Below are positions 11,550-24,586 of a DNA stretch of 64,000 nucleotides, piece by piece. Position 1 is the stretch's first letter, and every line of letters begins with the position of its first letter. The notes under the pieces are model-generated. The model did not search any database. It saw only the letters and a program-made list of their open reading frames with translations, and was not told where the DNA came from. The position numbers and the translations under genes are program-made. Source of the DNA: Thelonectria olida (taxonomy: Eukaryota > Ascomycota > Sordariomycetes > Hypocreales > Nectriaceae). The DNA lies in the NCBI GenBank assembly GCA_020736575.1, contig JAGPYM010000003.1, forward strand, positions 868,001 to 932,000, written 5' to 3'.

Positions 11550-12849
11550 CCCGGCCTGCCACGGATCATTTTCTGACTTCGATTCCTCTGAGCAACTGTC
11601 GCTCATCTGTTTCGGTTATGTACGAACGGACTGTGCAACGCAGCCGCAGCCGGGGTGCGTGCTGTGCGCCAGCATAAACCGGCGAGATGCGGAGTCTGAG
11701 ACCGATCTTGTACCTACGAAGACGACTCCTCCTGTACGAAGTAATTATTCACAAGAGTACGAATACTAACAAGCGAGACTGGCATGTGTTCGTCAAGCAT
11801 TCGTCGTGAAGATATGTCCGGCCTCAAAACGCAGACTTTGCACTACCAACAACTTCACAGATCTACATACTCATGTTCCCTTTAGCTGAGGCACGTTGCA
11901 AACATACAAGGCTATGTACCGACTCAACACGGTCCCATCGGCGGCCACATCGTCCTCTTCCGGCTCCCGTCATCCTTGTCCAGCCCGTCGCCCGCCGCCG
12001 ACCATGGTCCTTGAAGTCTATCCAGGACTTTGGCCTTTCGCACGAGATAAAGTCTATCTTGTCGCACGACATGTGCCGTGGCGTTTTGGTGTAGCCTTAA
12101 TTTTCCCCTCATAAAAACGTGTCGGGCTGTCATTCTTTGCCAATTAAACCATGCGGGGGTGACCGATTGTACAATTAAGGCTACTCCTGTTGTTGGGTCG
12201 CTTTTTCATTGACTCTGTTTATCATCTTGTGGCAAAATTATAGTTGCTACGATGCAAAATCGTCACAATTTCGTCGTTGGAGTCTTGGTTCAAGCAGGCT
12301 CGAACTGTCGCGACATTTCCTCACCTTCACGGATGCCTACTTGCGGGACCTCTAGCGACCTGCAGTAGAGGTTTCAGCATGTCAAAAATAAGACACATGC
12401 TCAGATTCCAGATGCTTCCAAACTATTAATCAAGGATGGGCGTGAACAAAAACCCAATGCTACCCATCCTCATCGACATGCCGAGTGTTGGAGGCGAGGC
12501 ACGGATGCCTACCTTAGGGTTAAGTGAGCGGCTCTCTGACGACAACAACGAGTTCAGATTCCTTGGCCGAGGTTCAGTTGTGAAGTGGAAAGGAATATGA
12601 GCTGGCGTCATGAATGATTATCTCATGCCTGTCCCAGATGCCGGCATGGTGAGCGTTCGGTGTTGGAGAGTGGGAGTCATGAGAGCTTCCCTACGGGTCA
12701 GTCGGAACCTGCTACTAGACGAAGTTAGAATATCATTAAGTTTGAAGAAACTTGATTATGGTTCTTGCTCTTGTTGCACTGAATGGCCAGGCCATCCGTC
12801 GAATTCTTGATTCCTTGGAGAATTCCATCAGCCATCACACTTGATCAAT

Positions 12850-14600
12850 TCTTCACTACCCAGCTCATGGAGTCCTCCATTCAAATCAACACACTGGATC
12901 ATATAAATACATCGCAGGCCATAGGTGCTATCCGTCTCCGCCCTTAGTATATCTCAATCTGCTGTGAAAGAGCAAGAGACCCTTTTCGTTGAGAGAGCCC
13001 GATTTTCTCTCATCGAGATTCTGCGAGTGACGAGAGCATTTTGAGATATTCTCTCATAAAAGAAGAGACAATATTGAAATTACAATAAATATTATTGGCT
13101 TTTGACAACAGTATAGAAGGATAAATGTATATCTTCAATCAATAGGGATAACCTATGAAACAAGGCAGGTCATGTCTTCATATACCTTCGTTCACCCATA
13201 TTGGTGATTGCGGCTCTAGGCTTTCTTCCGGAGACACAATTGGCGTATTCGGCCCAGGTTTCGAGACTATGTCGGATGATATCTGATCTGAAGTGATTAG
13301 GATGTCTGCTCTCAGCTGAAACCTCGGTTTGTCTTAATCAAATGCCACCAAGTGAAGTCACTGCACAACGGCAAGCTCTATATCCTCCATCTGACCTAAT
13401 AGCCAGCAAGAAATATCCAGCGGACTGTAACACATTGTGAATGCCCCAAAGTATTTACACTTGCCAATCCAGTCTCAAACCTAAACTGGAAGGCGATAGT
13501 GTTGACCCTGGTTTACAACTCACTTACTCTCTAGAGTGAGCATGTTTCTTGACGTCGTCGTTTGGCTTTCCATGAGGAGACCTTTAGCTCATACCGTAGA
13601 ATTTGTAGTTCGCTCCTCAGGGGTAGACAAGACGCATATCATTTCCATCGCATGTGACTAAGAACTCTGAGGTTGGCATGGACGACATCTCTAAACCTCG
13701 ACTGGCCCGTTTTGCGATGTGAAGTTGAGAATATCTTAACCGACATCACTTTCGGATCATACTTTGTGACTCGACACCTTCGGGTCAGTAAAGAACAAGT
13801 AAATGGGGCATTATGTGTTGAGGTGTTGAACCCGGGTCACTCGATGTCCATGTTAAGACCCAGTTGTTAACGCTCAAAATATGGAAAGTCTGAATAAAAT
13901 TAGGGAACTTGCCAGCTGGTAGTGCTATGCAGATCTGTACCAGGGGAATAGTTATGAAGAAGGTCGAGTCGCAAGTTGAGTTCCATTTCTTCCTTTTGTA
14001 GGGCATGTCTCAATTGACCGAGACGCCGCAACAGTTCGAGTCGACTTCGCGTCCTCATAAATGGGCTCTGAGAACTTGATATCCTCATTTCACAGTCAAC
14101 CTGCATACTTCATCTTTTGTACAAACGTCGTCGTCGATAAGATAGACTTTTTTTAGCGAGTAGATGATGTAGCGAAGTATGTAGAATCGTGACAATAGGG
14201 TAAGTGCCATGAATTGGGTAATTGATGATAGGGCAAAGTGGATGGTGAGGAGATGACAGCATGACCCGGCCGTCGAGTAGATACCTTAATAGACGAGCAC
14301 CGTATTGTTGGCCTCGATTGGGGTCTCGATACAAAACTATCTTAAAAACCGACCCTTCGGTAATGCGAGTGACAAAAAACTACACCTGAGTTTATACATG
14401 CTCGTGACTGGTGATCTATGTGGGCATGTCTTGTCAAGCACAGAGCCTGAGACAAAGAAACTCGACCATTTGTTCATAATTGGAATATATATTCATTCCC
14501 ATTACTACGATATGTTACTCCGAAGTGGACTATGCCTTGAAGCGTTGTCTCATCTGACAAGATCGAGGGGTAGTTGCTGAGAAAGGCCCTTTTCCTTCGC
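12850..14600. other. AT-richer non-coding block
   Basis: By eye this block is richer in A/T and stop codons than its surroundings (for example around 13,040-13,140). No transposase, reverse transcriptase or terminal repeat was recognised. A decayed repeat is possible but not shown. Confidence 0.4.
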
Positions 14601-17600
14601 AACGTCTCTCTCTCTCATTCTGGCACGTAGTTCAGACAGGTCATTCTCTTATCAACCGTCTTGGCAGGCCTATGTCAATTCGCAAAGCCCGGCTACACGA
14701 GCTTTGCCACCGGCAGCACACAGTAAGTCTCAGGTCGCAAAAGCCCTAAAGGCAGAAACCCCCAATCATGAACGAACTAGCTATGTGGCGGATATGCCAG
14801 CCCAGCGCATACAGAAGTCCCCGAAACGGCAAGTTGCAGGTGAGACATGGACAGCGCGTTTGCCTGCTGTCTCAATTTTCGGCCGTCATCCACTCTGCAT
14901 GTTAGGGATTGTGCGTCACATGGGACATGGCTTGGCCGTTATTGGGGAGTTTGCTCCATCTTGTTGCGCCTGCATTAACTGGTTTGCGGAGGCTCTTGGC
15001 GGGCAGGACTTCCCCTCATCTTTCCTTTTGTTGTTGTCGATGGTTTGTTGTGACGACGACGACTCACCTGAGCGACCGAGAATATGTAGGCAGCCGTGCT
15101 ACGATAAAAGAGACAGAGGTTTCTTGATTTCACATCCGCGGATCCTAATGTCCGAGCTCACTAAGTTGCAAGGCATTTGATACTACGTACGTAAAGCCAT
15201 GTGGAGGATCACCTTCAGGATCGACCCAATCGTCACGGCTGCATCTGCGTCTCACCCAGATCGAAGAATGCTACGCAGATTGGCCGTTGCGATCGACAGG
15301 CGAGGAAAGAGACGACAAGGCGCGGGGAGAGGCAATGCTGCGTTGACATTGGAAATTGACTTTGCTGTTAGTGTTGTGGTGATCCACCGAGTGAGGCTTC
15401 AAATATGACATGTCATGTTTTCTCTGCGATGACTGTGCATGGACGTCTACTCGTGGCATCAGTGGCTGAAAAGTGAATCAATGGCTTCTCAATGCTTTGG
15501 CGGTGAGGCCCAATTGGAGTCGTTCCAATACTATAGCATGTTGAAGCTTGAGAAGACTTCAGTTGACGATATAGGGTGAGAGGATATAAATATATATTAA
15601 TACATACTTCGTTCGGAGTACGAATAGGGCTACCCACAGTTGGGACACAAGCCTCTCGAGTTACTATTTGGGTCTTACACAAGATTCGCATCGAAAGTGC
15701 TGCCCTAATATCAAGCCCCAAACCCTTAAGCCCTCAAGTTCAAGGGAGGGAATACGTGTACCGAGTTAAGAGGCTCAAGTCGTTAGGTCGAGAGCTCCCT
15801 GCGCCCAGCTTCCGACGGATGCGTCGCAAGGAAGAAAACTCAGACATGCAGATGTAGGATATGCATAACAAGCTAAAGAAAACCCCCAAAAGAAACAAAG
15901 GATGCAAAGGGACAAATGAAGTAATACTGGGAGAATAGTCACGCAGTGATAGGCCAGCACGTAAGCAAGGGAGATCAATGTTTCGGACAATCCGCCAACT
16001 TTGACTACGGTTTTGAGACAAAATGACGAGGTTTCAGCATCTAGGGGCGTGGTGCTAAGGGTTTGGAGTAAGAAGAAGTTAGTTTTGTAAGCCTTCTTTA
16101 TTGACCATAATTGACACCAGCCACGGACAGGATATGTGAACAAAGGGCAGACGGGGGCAATTGCCACGTGCCAGCGTCTTCGGAGCCGTCCATCGGGAGC
16201 CGCGGAGAGTCGGGGACGAGGCATTTCAAGAACCGCGACGCTTGGCCTAAAACATGAGCGGAAGAGAGAAAAGTCCACAACTGCCGCCGTCTTACTGATC
16301 AATTGGGAGCTGAAGACAAAAGACGTACGATTTCAAGTGCCATGGTTTCTGACTTACAAGGGATCGAACTCATCGAAGGGGGGTCCACGGGAACCCTGGG
16401 ATTCCTCGTGGCAGAGGTAAGGATCTTTGGCTAGTTGCCCCTTGCTTGAGCACCATTGCTGCAACTGCACGGTTGAGGGTGCATGCGTGCGTCCGTTGAT
16501 GAACTGCGACCAACAAGTTCATCCTGACACATCAGAGTGAGGGAGAGAAAAAAAAGGTGGAGGAGGAGGAGAAGGCTCAGACTGTCGGGAAATGGAGGGA
16601 ATTGCGCTGACACGGGGCTAAGGTAAGCAATTGAATCGTCTCTGTTTGGTCTCGACACATTGACAAGGGTTCGAACCGGGCTCATATCGCCGTCCGTCTG
16701 TCTGTCTGTCTCTCAGCTGCAATCAAACCGAAAGACTAGATGCCGGAAGGGTTTCCGTCTCATGGGAGCAATTAGCCGCGTCTCGTAGCTACTTGGACCT
16801 TGGATTCGTTGACCGCCTCCAAATTTCCCGGGAGCTGCACCGGATGTGAAATGATCAGAACCCATGCCATGCCTTTTGTTGGCCGGTCGAAGCGAAAAAA
16901 GAAAAAGGCCTCGGAGTCGGAGCATCGGGTGTTACCCGTCGTCGGCTGCTGCAGTCCAACGGACAAGACACCGCCACGAGCGACTGTTTGATGCAAGGGG
17001 AGGACATGACGTCTCAGACATGCTGGTCGGAACGGTCAAAGGGACAAAAGGTATTGCAAGTAACTGCGTATTCGTACGGCGAGAGAGGGAGAGACACCCA
17101 CTCACACACATCAAGACGCTCATGAAGAACAAGCACTCAACTCATAGCAAAACGCACGAACCGCACTTCGTACTCCATCTCCATAGCCGAATTAATAACT
17201 ACTAACATATACGACTCCTTCTATCCGTACTTAACGAGTGGAGACTTCTCACAAGTTGAAACTTGCAGACGGCCAAAGCACAGGACAACAGACGCTCCCT
17301 TTGCTCCCCTCGATCGCCTGTGTCTGGGCCGATCCCAACCTCGGTCACTCGTCTTTTAGACCTGACCCGCTTCGAAGGAAGTCTTCCAGAAGCCGCCAGC
17401 AGCAGGGGGAGGGGGCAAGGGAAGAAAGAGAAACAACCGTGCGAAATGTCTGTCCGCCACAACAAGCGCAGTCGGCGCGCGCGCTGTCTGATCTCCCTCA
17501 CCTCAACTCAACTCAACTCAACTCTCCCCCTGTCCCGACAAGCAACGAATATGTGGGTTGAACGGCTTTCTGCGCCCACCCCAGATGCGCTGCGACGTGC

Positions 17601-19900
17601 CCTGCACGAATGGCATCACTCACGGAGGAGCGAAATGGAAAAGGAAAAGGAAGACTGGTGGAAGCGAGAATGCCCACATGTTAGTTTTTCTGACAGCTTC
17701 TGTCAAAAAGGGCCTTGTCGCTAGTATGGACAAGGGTGGAGATATTCTAGAAGAAGGAGGAAAAAAGACTCAAGCAGGCCACTCATCTGTCAGGTTTGTC
17801 GCGTGGTTGCGGCTTCAGGTTCTGGATCGAGTCGGTGGCTTTGCGCATTGCCGGACGGATGATTGATTTGAGGCTCTTCTTGATGCCGGATCCACCGGGA
17901 CTTCAAACTCAGGCTCGAACCGGGAAAGGAGCTGGGCGGAAAGGTTGGATCAAAGTGAGGTCATTCAGACATGCTGCGACCAGTGGTGAAGACACAAGGG
18001 GCGGCATTGTGCAGAGGAGTTGAGGGAGTAAGGATGTACGTACTCCCGGCAGACAGCTGCAATAGGCAATTTGATTCAGAGGCGTCATGCGGGCGCTCTG
18101 TCAAAACATCCCTTGTCTCGAGACGAGCTCAATGAGGGGCTTGGGCGTCAACAAATCTCTTTGGCATTGAGCATGGCCCTTGGGCACACGATGATGAGAA
18201 GGAGAATAGCTCAACTGTACGGAGTAAACTGTAACCAGTCAAACGTCGCTGTCGAAACCAGTTTCGGCATGTGTGTGTGTGCCCCTGGTATGGATTTGAT
18301 GAAGCCCCGAAGCCACCATCGTGTTGATGACGATGAATGACTGCCGACCTCCCGACCGTTTCATTGCCTCGTGTAAGCGAATTTTCCCCCCCCAACCCAT
18401 TCCTCATGCAGTTTTGAATACATGCATGATCGCATCGTTGCCCCATCGTCTACTACGTATGTACGAATAGACACGGCGTTGTTCCCCTCTCCACCCACTC
18501 TCTCCCTTGCTGAGCTTTGCTTCTCCTCCATCACCAGCATCATCAACCACCTCAACCAACCACTCTGATCCAACCTTGCTCCGTAATGAACCGCAACAAA
18601 CCCCTGTCTCGCCAACCGCCGGCGCACGCGACGAGTGGGCCTTTTCCATCATTGATTCCCCATCCGCATCCATGATCCCCCCCCCATCACAGTCCCGAAT
18701 CCCGACCACTGGCACACACGTCCCACGTTTTTTGCCCTCTCTCCCCGTGGATACCCACGACGCATCAAACAATCCTAGACTGCGGGCGTGGCGCTGCTTG
18801 CCCATGGGCGGCCATCCCACCGGTCGGCCTGATGACCCAAACTCCACCCCATCTTGTCAATCCGGCGGCTGCCTCGTCTTTTCTCCTTCCTGTAAAACGA
18901 TGGCCTTGTTGTCTCGATTCTGGGGACACGAGGAGGAACTGTTTACGAAACCTGTGCCGTGCTGCGCATCCCCGCGCTTCTCTATTCTCGGCTTTTTGTT
19001 GACGGATACAGCGTCTCTGCCGACTAAGTTAAGCTTCCTTGAGTCGGAAACCCTCACGTAACGACAAAGGACCCAGGTCGGCCCGGAATATCGGCGCCTT
19101 GGCGAGGACCTGCGGGAGATGCTTGACTAAGTTAAAGACGTTGCGAGAACGTTGAGCCGTGACTCTCCGCCCCATGCCCATTTTTGGAGGTTGATGATCT
19201 CGATGTTCCTGGAGTTTCTTGCTGTTTACAGGACTGTCTCCTTTTATCCTTGTTGCTTTCTACAAGCTATAGTCTCAATCTAATGAGTTGCATGTGTGCG
19301 TGCGTTGCCCCCAGTCTCTAGTTCTACTTTTGTCTTGTCTCCTCTTCGGCGACACGCCGGCGGCCTGTCTTTTTTTCCCTTGGGGTTGAAGCTTGGCGAC
19401 GGAGCCTTTAGTCCAACAAGCGTGTGTGTGCCTGTTTCTTCCTTTCTTCTTCCATCCAATCCTCTAACCCCCCCTGGACCGGCCCAGTCACCGACGCTCG
19501 GAGCCTCGGAGGAGCGAAAGCGAAGAAGCGTGTCCGCTCGTCGGAGGCCCAACCGGAGGACCCCTAATTACCAAGGAATTGGATTCTGGTGCTTGTTGTA
19601 TCGTTCGCCCCGGGCTGGAAGAGCAGCTGGGGAAAAAAAAAAAGAGCTCATCACCTCATGCAATCAATAGCTGGAGGAAGAAGGAAACGCAGTCGTGAGT
19701 TGGGCCCCGATTTTTGATGACATGCAATATCTGAGGTGCATGCTCCATAAAGTGCCCTCTCTCGCACGCCCTCACGATAGAAGACAAGGGAATCTCACGA
19801 TGTAAAGAGCAGGTCCCCACGGAGGTCTCATGGGGGGACTCGTCAAGGCTCAAGCAACAAGGACATGATTTCCGCCCGTGACGCCGGTGCTCTCCGCACT
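14601..19900. other. Gene-poor region, part 2
   Basis: No gene could be supported. The longest frame with mixed composition (14704-15180, plus) has no recognisable domain. Pyrimidine-rich tracts appear from about 18,480 onwards. Confidence 0.45.
17502..17524. repeat. (CTCAA)n pentanucleotide repeat
   Basis: Four to five tandem CTCAA units. Shorter forms of the same motif recur near 58,293. Confidence 0.85.
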
Positions 19901-20232
19901 GGCACCATTTCGAGCTCGCAAACTCCCCAGCTCCTGGGAACCTTTTAGTTGTCCCCTGTCGGCCTGTCGGGATGGGATTGGGGGAGCTGGGGGAGGAGAA
20001 CGTGAAAGAGCACAGAGCAGGAAGGAGAGTGTTAGAAATGACAGCTTGTGATCCGTTCGCCTTTTGTTTCGCCGCCGCGTGGTTGTGCGTCTGTGTGTGC
20101 TTTGTAGCTGTCGAGCATTGTCGTCGTCTTCGTTAATAAAAGCAAAAACCCCTCCATCATCGCACCTACTAGCCTTGTTTCTTCCTTTTCCTTCCGCAAC
20201 CGTTTTCTGCTTGTTGAGGATTCTACCGAGTC

Positions 20233-20259
20233 TCGTTCTTGTCGTTCTTGTCGTTCTTG
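20233..20259. repeat. Nine-base tandem repeat, three copies
   Basis: TCGTTCTTG is repeated three times in tandem within the pyrimidine-rich stretch. Confidence 0.9.
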
Positions 20260-21340
20260 TTGCTCTGCTGCTCTGCCTGCTCTTGTTTTGGGTTGCGTTC
20301 GCCTGTTCTTCTCGTGCGTTGGCGTTGCAGCAAGCAGCTAACTCAAGCCCGTCTCATCCTACCTACATAATATCCCTCTCTCTCTCTGGCTTTTCGGATC
20401 CGTACCGTTACCATACCAAAAGGTTATTAGTCGTCAGTTGCCGGTCGCCTGCCCGTTTTGTTTGCGCGCCCGCTACCACCCTCAACAACCACAAAGCCGC
20501 GAAAGCCACAAATCTGAAAGGTCCGAATTGGGGCGAGGCGCATGCGCGGGAGATACGTATCTGCCGAATAAAACGCAAAAAGCGGCATTGGACCATTTCG
20601 ATTCAAATCGCATTCAATAAGGCAGCCCCCCTCTGCCTTGCCTACATTCACAGACAAAGAACCTACCTGCAATCGGAACTCACAATACACCCCGCACAAT
20701 AGAGAGAGACCAGATACAGTGACACACTCTGGGAAATAATTCACCAAACAACCATCATCAGCATCATCATCACCGTCGACACCACCATACATACCTCATA
20801 CCTACGAACTCGCAACACTTTTTACTTCGGTTCCATGTCACCCAAGTAGCTCCAGAAAAACAAAGCTAGAAGGTTGGGAGATTAAAGGCTAGAAAGTCAC
20901 CTAAACCTGCTACTCTGCGCCTTTGCCGTCTTGAGAGAAGAGGACCCAAAACTTTGTTTGTCCGTCGTTTCCGTCCCATTCATTCGCATCCCATTCCCCA
21001 TCCCATCACCCATCACCCATCACCCGCCATCGCTGGGAAGGGCCGTTCATCCACGCCAGCCCAAAAAAAGAACCTCGTCAGTTTTTTTTCCAACTTCCTC
21101 ACACAGTCTCTCTCTTAATTTATTTTTCCTTCGCACCTGTTCACTGTTTCCATTGTTCCCTTTCTTTCTTCGACCTTCCGCATCCCACTTGCATTCTACG
21201 GCTTGTTTTCTTTTTGTCTTGACGGCTTGTCCCTTTTCTCCTCTACGGCAACGACTTCTCCTCCTCCATCATCTCCCCTCATTCTGCCCCGCGTTGCGCC
21301 GCGCATCAAGCTCCGCTCGCTGTCCTTCACCAACCACATC

Positions 21341-21376
21341 GACCTCGACCTCGACCTCGACCTCGACTTCGACATC
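21341..21376. repeat. (GACCTC)n hexanucleotide repeat
   Basis: Four perfect GACCTC units are followed by two variants (GACTTC, GACATC). Confidence 0.9.
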
Positions 21377-23143
21377 GATCACGACCACCCCTCGTTTGAA
21401 GCAGTATTTCGAATTTATTCCTACGTGCGCAATCGAACCGATCCACGATACCGACTCTACCAATTCGATTATTCACCCCACTGACTCGCCTCGCCCGTTT
21501 CCTTCCATCGCCTTCCCCGGCAGATTGGCCCTGCGCTCTTGCGCTGCGCTACGTCGTCGGTCCGTCACATCAGCCAAATTGCCAGCTGCCAGCTCCCACC
21601 AGACCACACCAGCTGCAAGACAGACACCTCAGATACGCACACCATTTCCTCGATAACAGAATAAAACTTGGCCCGCCAATCGATAGCATCCGCAACCCTC
21701 CATTACTTTCTCCCAACCTTACGGACCTTAACACAACAACACGCTGTTTGCCCACTCAGCAATTTCCTCAACTCGAGATACGTCATGACATACATTGTAA
21801 GTCGAAACCAACGCATGCCCAATGCCCAATGCCACGTCCCACGCATGTCCCACGTTTTCCTTGCTGCGCATCCCACGTCCACACCCCATGTCTCAGCTCT
21901 GCACCTGCACATTTACACTGCACCTTGCGGCCGCGCGCCAGCAGAGACACTACAGACACTACAGGCCACCACTACTGTATGTCCGTGTAGAAGGGGGATG
22001 GCACTACACAAAAAGAAATCAAGAACCCGCCGCCACGCAGCACTTCACATGCACTTCAAAATACATGCGGTTCGCTGGTTGGCCTGGGAGGAAGCTTTCC
22101 CGGCCTGAACTTCGTACTTTGTGTGCTTCGGCCTTGTATTTCCCCAGTTCTATTAATTTCTTCCCTCTCTGTCACTGACACTCCTCCATCCCATCCCATC
22201 CCATCGTCACACCCCCCTGTCACCGGGAAATCCACCCATCCTTCTCGCTCATCGACGTTGCTTCCTTCATGGCCTCACCCTGCCCGAGTTTCTGGTGTCG
22301 GTCCCTAGTCCACACGCACACCCCTTTTCTAATCTTCTCTCCCTTCCTTCTTCTTCCATTCGTCCCTCCGGCCCTCCCTGCCTTCTTTCCCCCGGCGGCG
22401 GGCACACTCCGTCAAACGCCCCGTCCGCGGCCCGCCTGCCGTACATCATCAAATACCCCCCAAAGCCGCTGGCGCGGGCTCAAATTTGGGCGAGAGGTGG
22501 CTCATCATGGCTCTTCCTCGCACTCCCACGGCCACTAGCTACTATCATTTCCCACTCCCGCACAAAATAACCCCGGAGCATTCGATTTGAACAGAGACAC
22601 ACCCGTCATCCACACACAAACACAAGATTCACACTCACACACACCGCCTCACCGCTTCAAGTGTTTGCTTTCCCTGCCTGGACGCTTCCGTCCGTCTCCC
22701 CCGAAGCAATCAAGCCTCCGAAGCCCCAGTTCACCGAGTGTCAGTGCCACATCACCTATCAAACCTCATGACCTCCACCGCGGCCCGTTCCCGGCCAAAG
22801 ATACCTCGCTCAGAGATACATTGATACCTTATCCAGGGCGAAATGAAGGCTTATATCATTGACTCACTCCTTCCTCCCCATCGCCATGGCTTGGCTGTGC
22901 TGGTCATTGCCCGTCTCCAGTTTCCCAAGACACCAAAATCCCTTACCTATGCCTGGCTTACACGGTTATCCCTGCAACGACAGCAACACCACAACGTCAT
23001 GGGAGCCTTGATTTGATGATAGCCCCAACCCTGTCACTTGTTGCTTGTTCTGAATCTTCCTACCCCTTATTTTCTAATTTCTTCCTCAATTCTCCCGTCT
23101 TTATCTCTGTCTCTTTTATCCACGCCGCTGGCTGCGTGGTAAC

Positions 23144-24586
23144 ATGGGCAAGACACAGCGGCTAATGTCGTCTCTCCAGCTATGTCTCGCACACTACTGC
23201 GACCTTCATGGGCCAACCCCCCTCATGGTCACTGAAGGTCTCCCCGCCTCGTGTACCATATGTTATGAGGATGGTGTATTACCAGTTTCCGCCGACGGTC
23301 GACCAAAAACGAGTGCACAACCGCCTGTATCAAATCCACAGTCCTCGGTAGCTTTAAACGAAGCCCTGAAGAAGCTCAGTCTTGGTCGCAGCGCCTCTGC
23401 GCCTGCCTCGGAGCTTGATGCGCAAGCCCAGCGCGCGGCCCTCTTGCGATCTTCCAGCTCTGGCACCGCCGGGAACCACTCCGCCATTGACACTCCCCCC
23501 GATAGCCCGCGACCTACGCAGTCCCAACAGCCCCGTCGCGATTCGAGTTTCCGACGTACGTACGACGAGACGGTCACTAAGAAGCAAGGGCCTTGCGATA
23601 ACTGCGCCATGACCCTGCCACCTCGACAACAGGGCAGTTCGGGCAACGTTCAGCTCACATCCAACACTCGGGGCCCAACACTGCGGACTCGCGCTCCTGC
23701 TGAGCGAGTATTTGGGGCGGGTGGCCAGGCATCGCCACCAAGTTCAAGAACCTCCAGTGATACGGACGGAGAAAGGGAAGACGACCCTCGGGCGCGCAAG
23801 CGAATTGCTCCGTCTGCCTCGAACAGCGCGACCAGCTCCCGCGAAACGTCTCGCTCCAGTGCTTCAACCACGGCAGATCGCACCCCCTTCCATGTTCACT
23901 ATTTGGATTACACTTCAACCCACGATCCCGTCCTGCCCGACTCCTTTTCTCTTATACGAGCCTCTTGTCTTCGCACTCTCTCCTTCGAGACGCTACCCCG
24001 AGCCCCTGCAACCGCCACCCCCACATCACCCCTATCAAACACCTCCCCAGCTTTTGTCACCACTCAAAGCGCGGGATCGGCAGTGTCAGGCGGGCCCATC
24101 TTCTTTGGCGACGCTCTCGCGGGCTACACGACTGCGTACATCTTCCGGATTCCAGACGTTCACGCTCGTGGACACAAGCGCGTCTACGCCTTCTTGGCAC
24201 TCAGCACGCATAGAGAGCGGCTTGCAATGAAGACGTTTGCCATTGTGTCGGCTGCTTTCCGCGACCTCGCCAGCTGGATCCAGCAGCTCGCCGAGGCTGA
24301 GGCTGAGCGCGTGGCCGAGTCTTCGCCAATTGGCAGTGGTATCTACAGCGGCGGTTCAGCGGTTCAGCAGCCGGCTGCGGAAACGACAGCGGCCCCGGAC
24401 CGTGGTGGCAGCAGCTTCTTGACAGGTGGGAGCGGATTCACCCGAAGGATGGGTGGAGGGGGCGGTGCCTCGGCACCTAAAGCCCGTGGCCTCGCGGAGA
24501 TTGTCGGGCAACCTGACATTTTCATCAACCTGCATTCACGTTTCGTTCACCTTCTATTTGAGGTTGGCGTCACCTTGAGCTCGTGA
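23144..24586 (+). CDS. lst7: Lst7 / folliculin-like protein
   Basis: Lst7 pairs with Lst4 on the vacuole (lysosome) as a GTPase-activating complex for Rag GTPases, linking amino-acid supply to TORC1; folliculin is the animal homologue. The N-terminus carries the family block LCLAHYCDLHGPTPLMVTEG (residues 13-32). Two CxxC pairs follow: CTIC at 37-40 and CDNC near 150, inside the usual GPCDNCAMTLP context. Low-complexity Ser/Pro linkers separate these from a longin-like part (PIFFGDALAGYTTAYIFRIPD, then RGHKRVYAFLALS). The final block, ARGLAEIVGQPDIF, is typical of fungal Lst7. The frame is intronless, 480 residues. M8 is an alternative start. The upstream 14 kb has no other gene. Confidence 0.8.
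   Translation: MGKTQRLMSSLQLCLAHYCDLHGPTPLMVTEGLPASCTICYEDGVLPVSADGRPKTSAQPPVSNPQSSVALNEALKKLSLGRSASAPASELDAQAQRAALLRSSSSGTAGNHSAIDTPPDSPRPTQSQQPRRDSSFRRTYDETVTKKQGPCDNCAMTLPPRQQGSSGNVQLTSNTRGPTLRTRAPAERVFGAGGQASPPSSRTSSDTDGEREDDPRARKRIAPSASNSATSSRETSRSSASTTADRTPFHVHYLDYTSTHDPVLPDSFSLIRASCLRTLSFETLPRAPATATPTSPLSNTSPAFVTTQSAGSAVSGGPIFFGDALAGYTTAYIFRIPDVHARGHKRVYAFLALSTHRERLAMKTFAIVSAAFRDLASWIQQLAEAEAERVAESSPIGSGIYSGGSAVQQPAAETTAAPDRGGSSFLTGGSGFTRRMGGGGGASAPKARGLAEIVGQPDIFINLHSRFVHLLFEVGVTLSS

Larger units (their letters stand above)
9175..12849. other. Gene-poor region, part 1
   Basis: No convincing gene was found on either strand. The region includes the AAA ATPase promoter and several simple repeats (listed separately). 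Open frames here are short, overlap on both strands, and lack conserved motifs or intron pairs that would join them. Confidence 0.5.
19901..23143 (+). other. Pyrimidine-rich region, probable long promoter/leader of lst7
   Basis: The plus strand is rich in CT and CA tracts, as in promoters and long 5' leaders of filamentous fungi, and it leads directly to the lst7 start. A consensus splice donor GTAAGT at 21797-21802 follows a short ATG-started stretch, so a spliced leader or upstream frame is possible. Long open frames here (20064-20702 and 20931-21656) are low-complexity and judged non-coding. Confidence 0.45.

Noticed and set aside
12511..12524. TTAGGGTTA-like telomere string
   Set aside because: Only a single unit; not a telomeric array.
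14704..15180. 158-codon plus-strand frame in the gene-poor region
   Set aside because: No recognisable domain, no splice partners, and a competing overlapping frame.
16664..16684. GGGTTCGAACC string resembling a tRNA B box
   Set aside because: The T-stem does not pair on either strand and no A box or acceptor stem is found at the right distance.
20064..20702. 212-codon plus-strand frame with a hydrophobic run
   Set aside because: The hydrophobic part comes from a nine-base tandem repeat and CT-rich DNA; no family features and no supporting intron structure.
20931..21656. 241-codon plus-strand frame
   Set aside because: Ser/Pro/Thr low complexity from CT/CA-rich DNA, including the GACCTC repeat. 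It looks like leader or promoter sequence.
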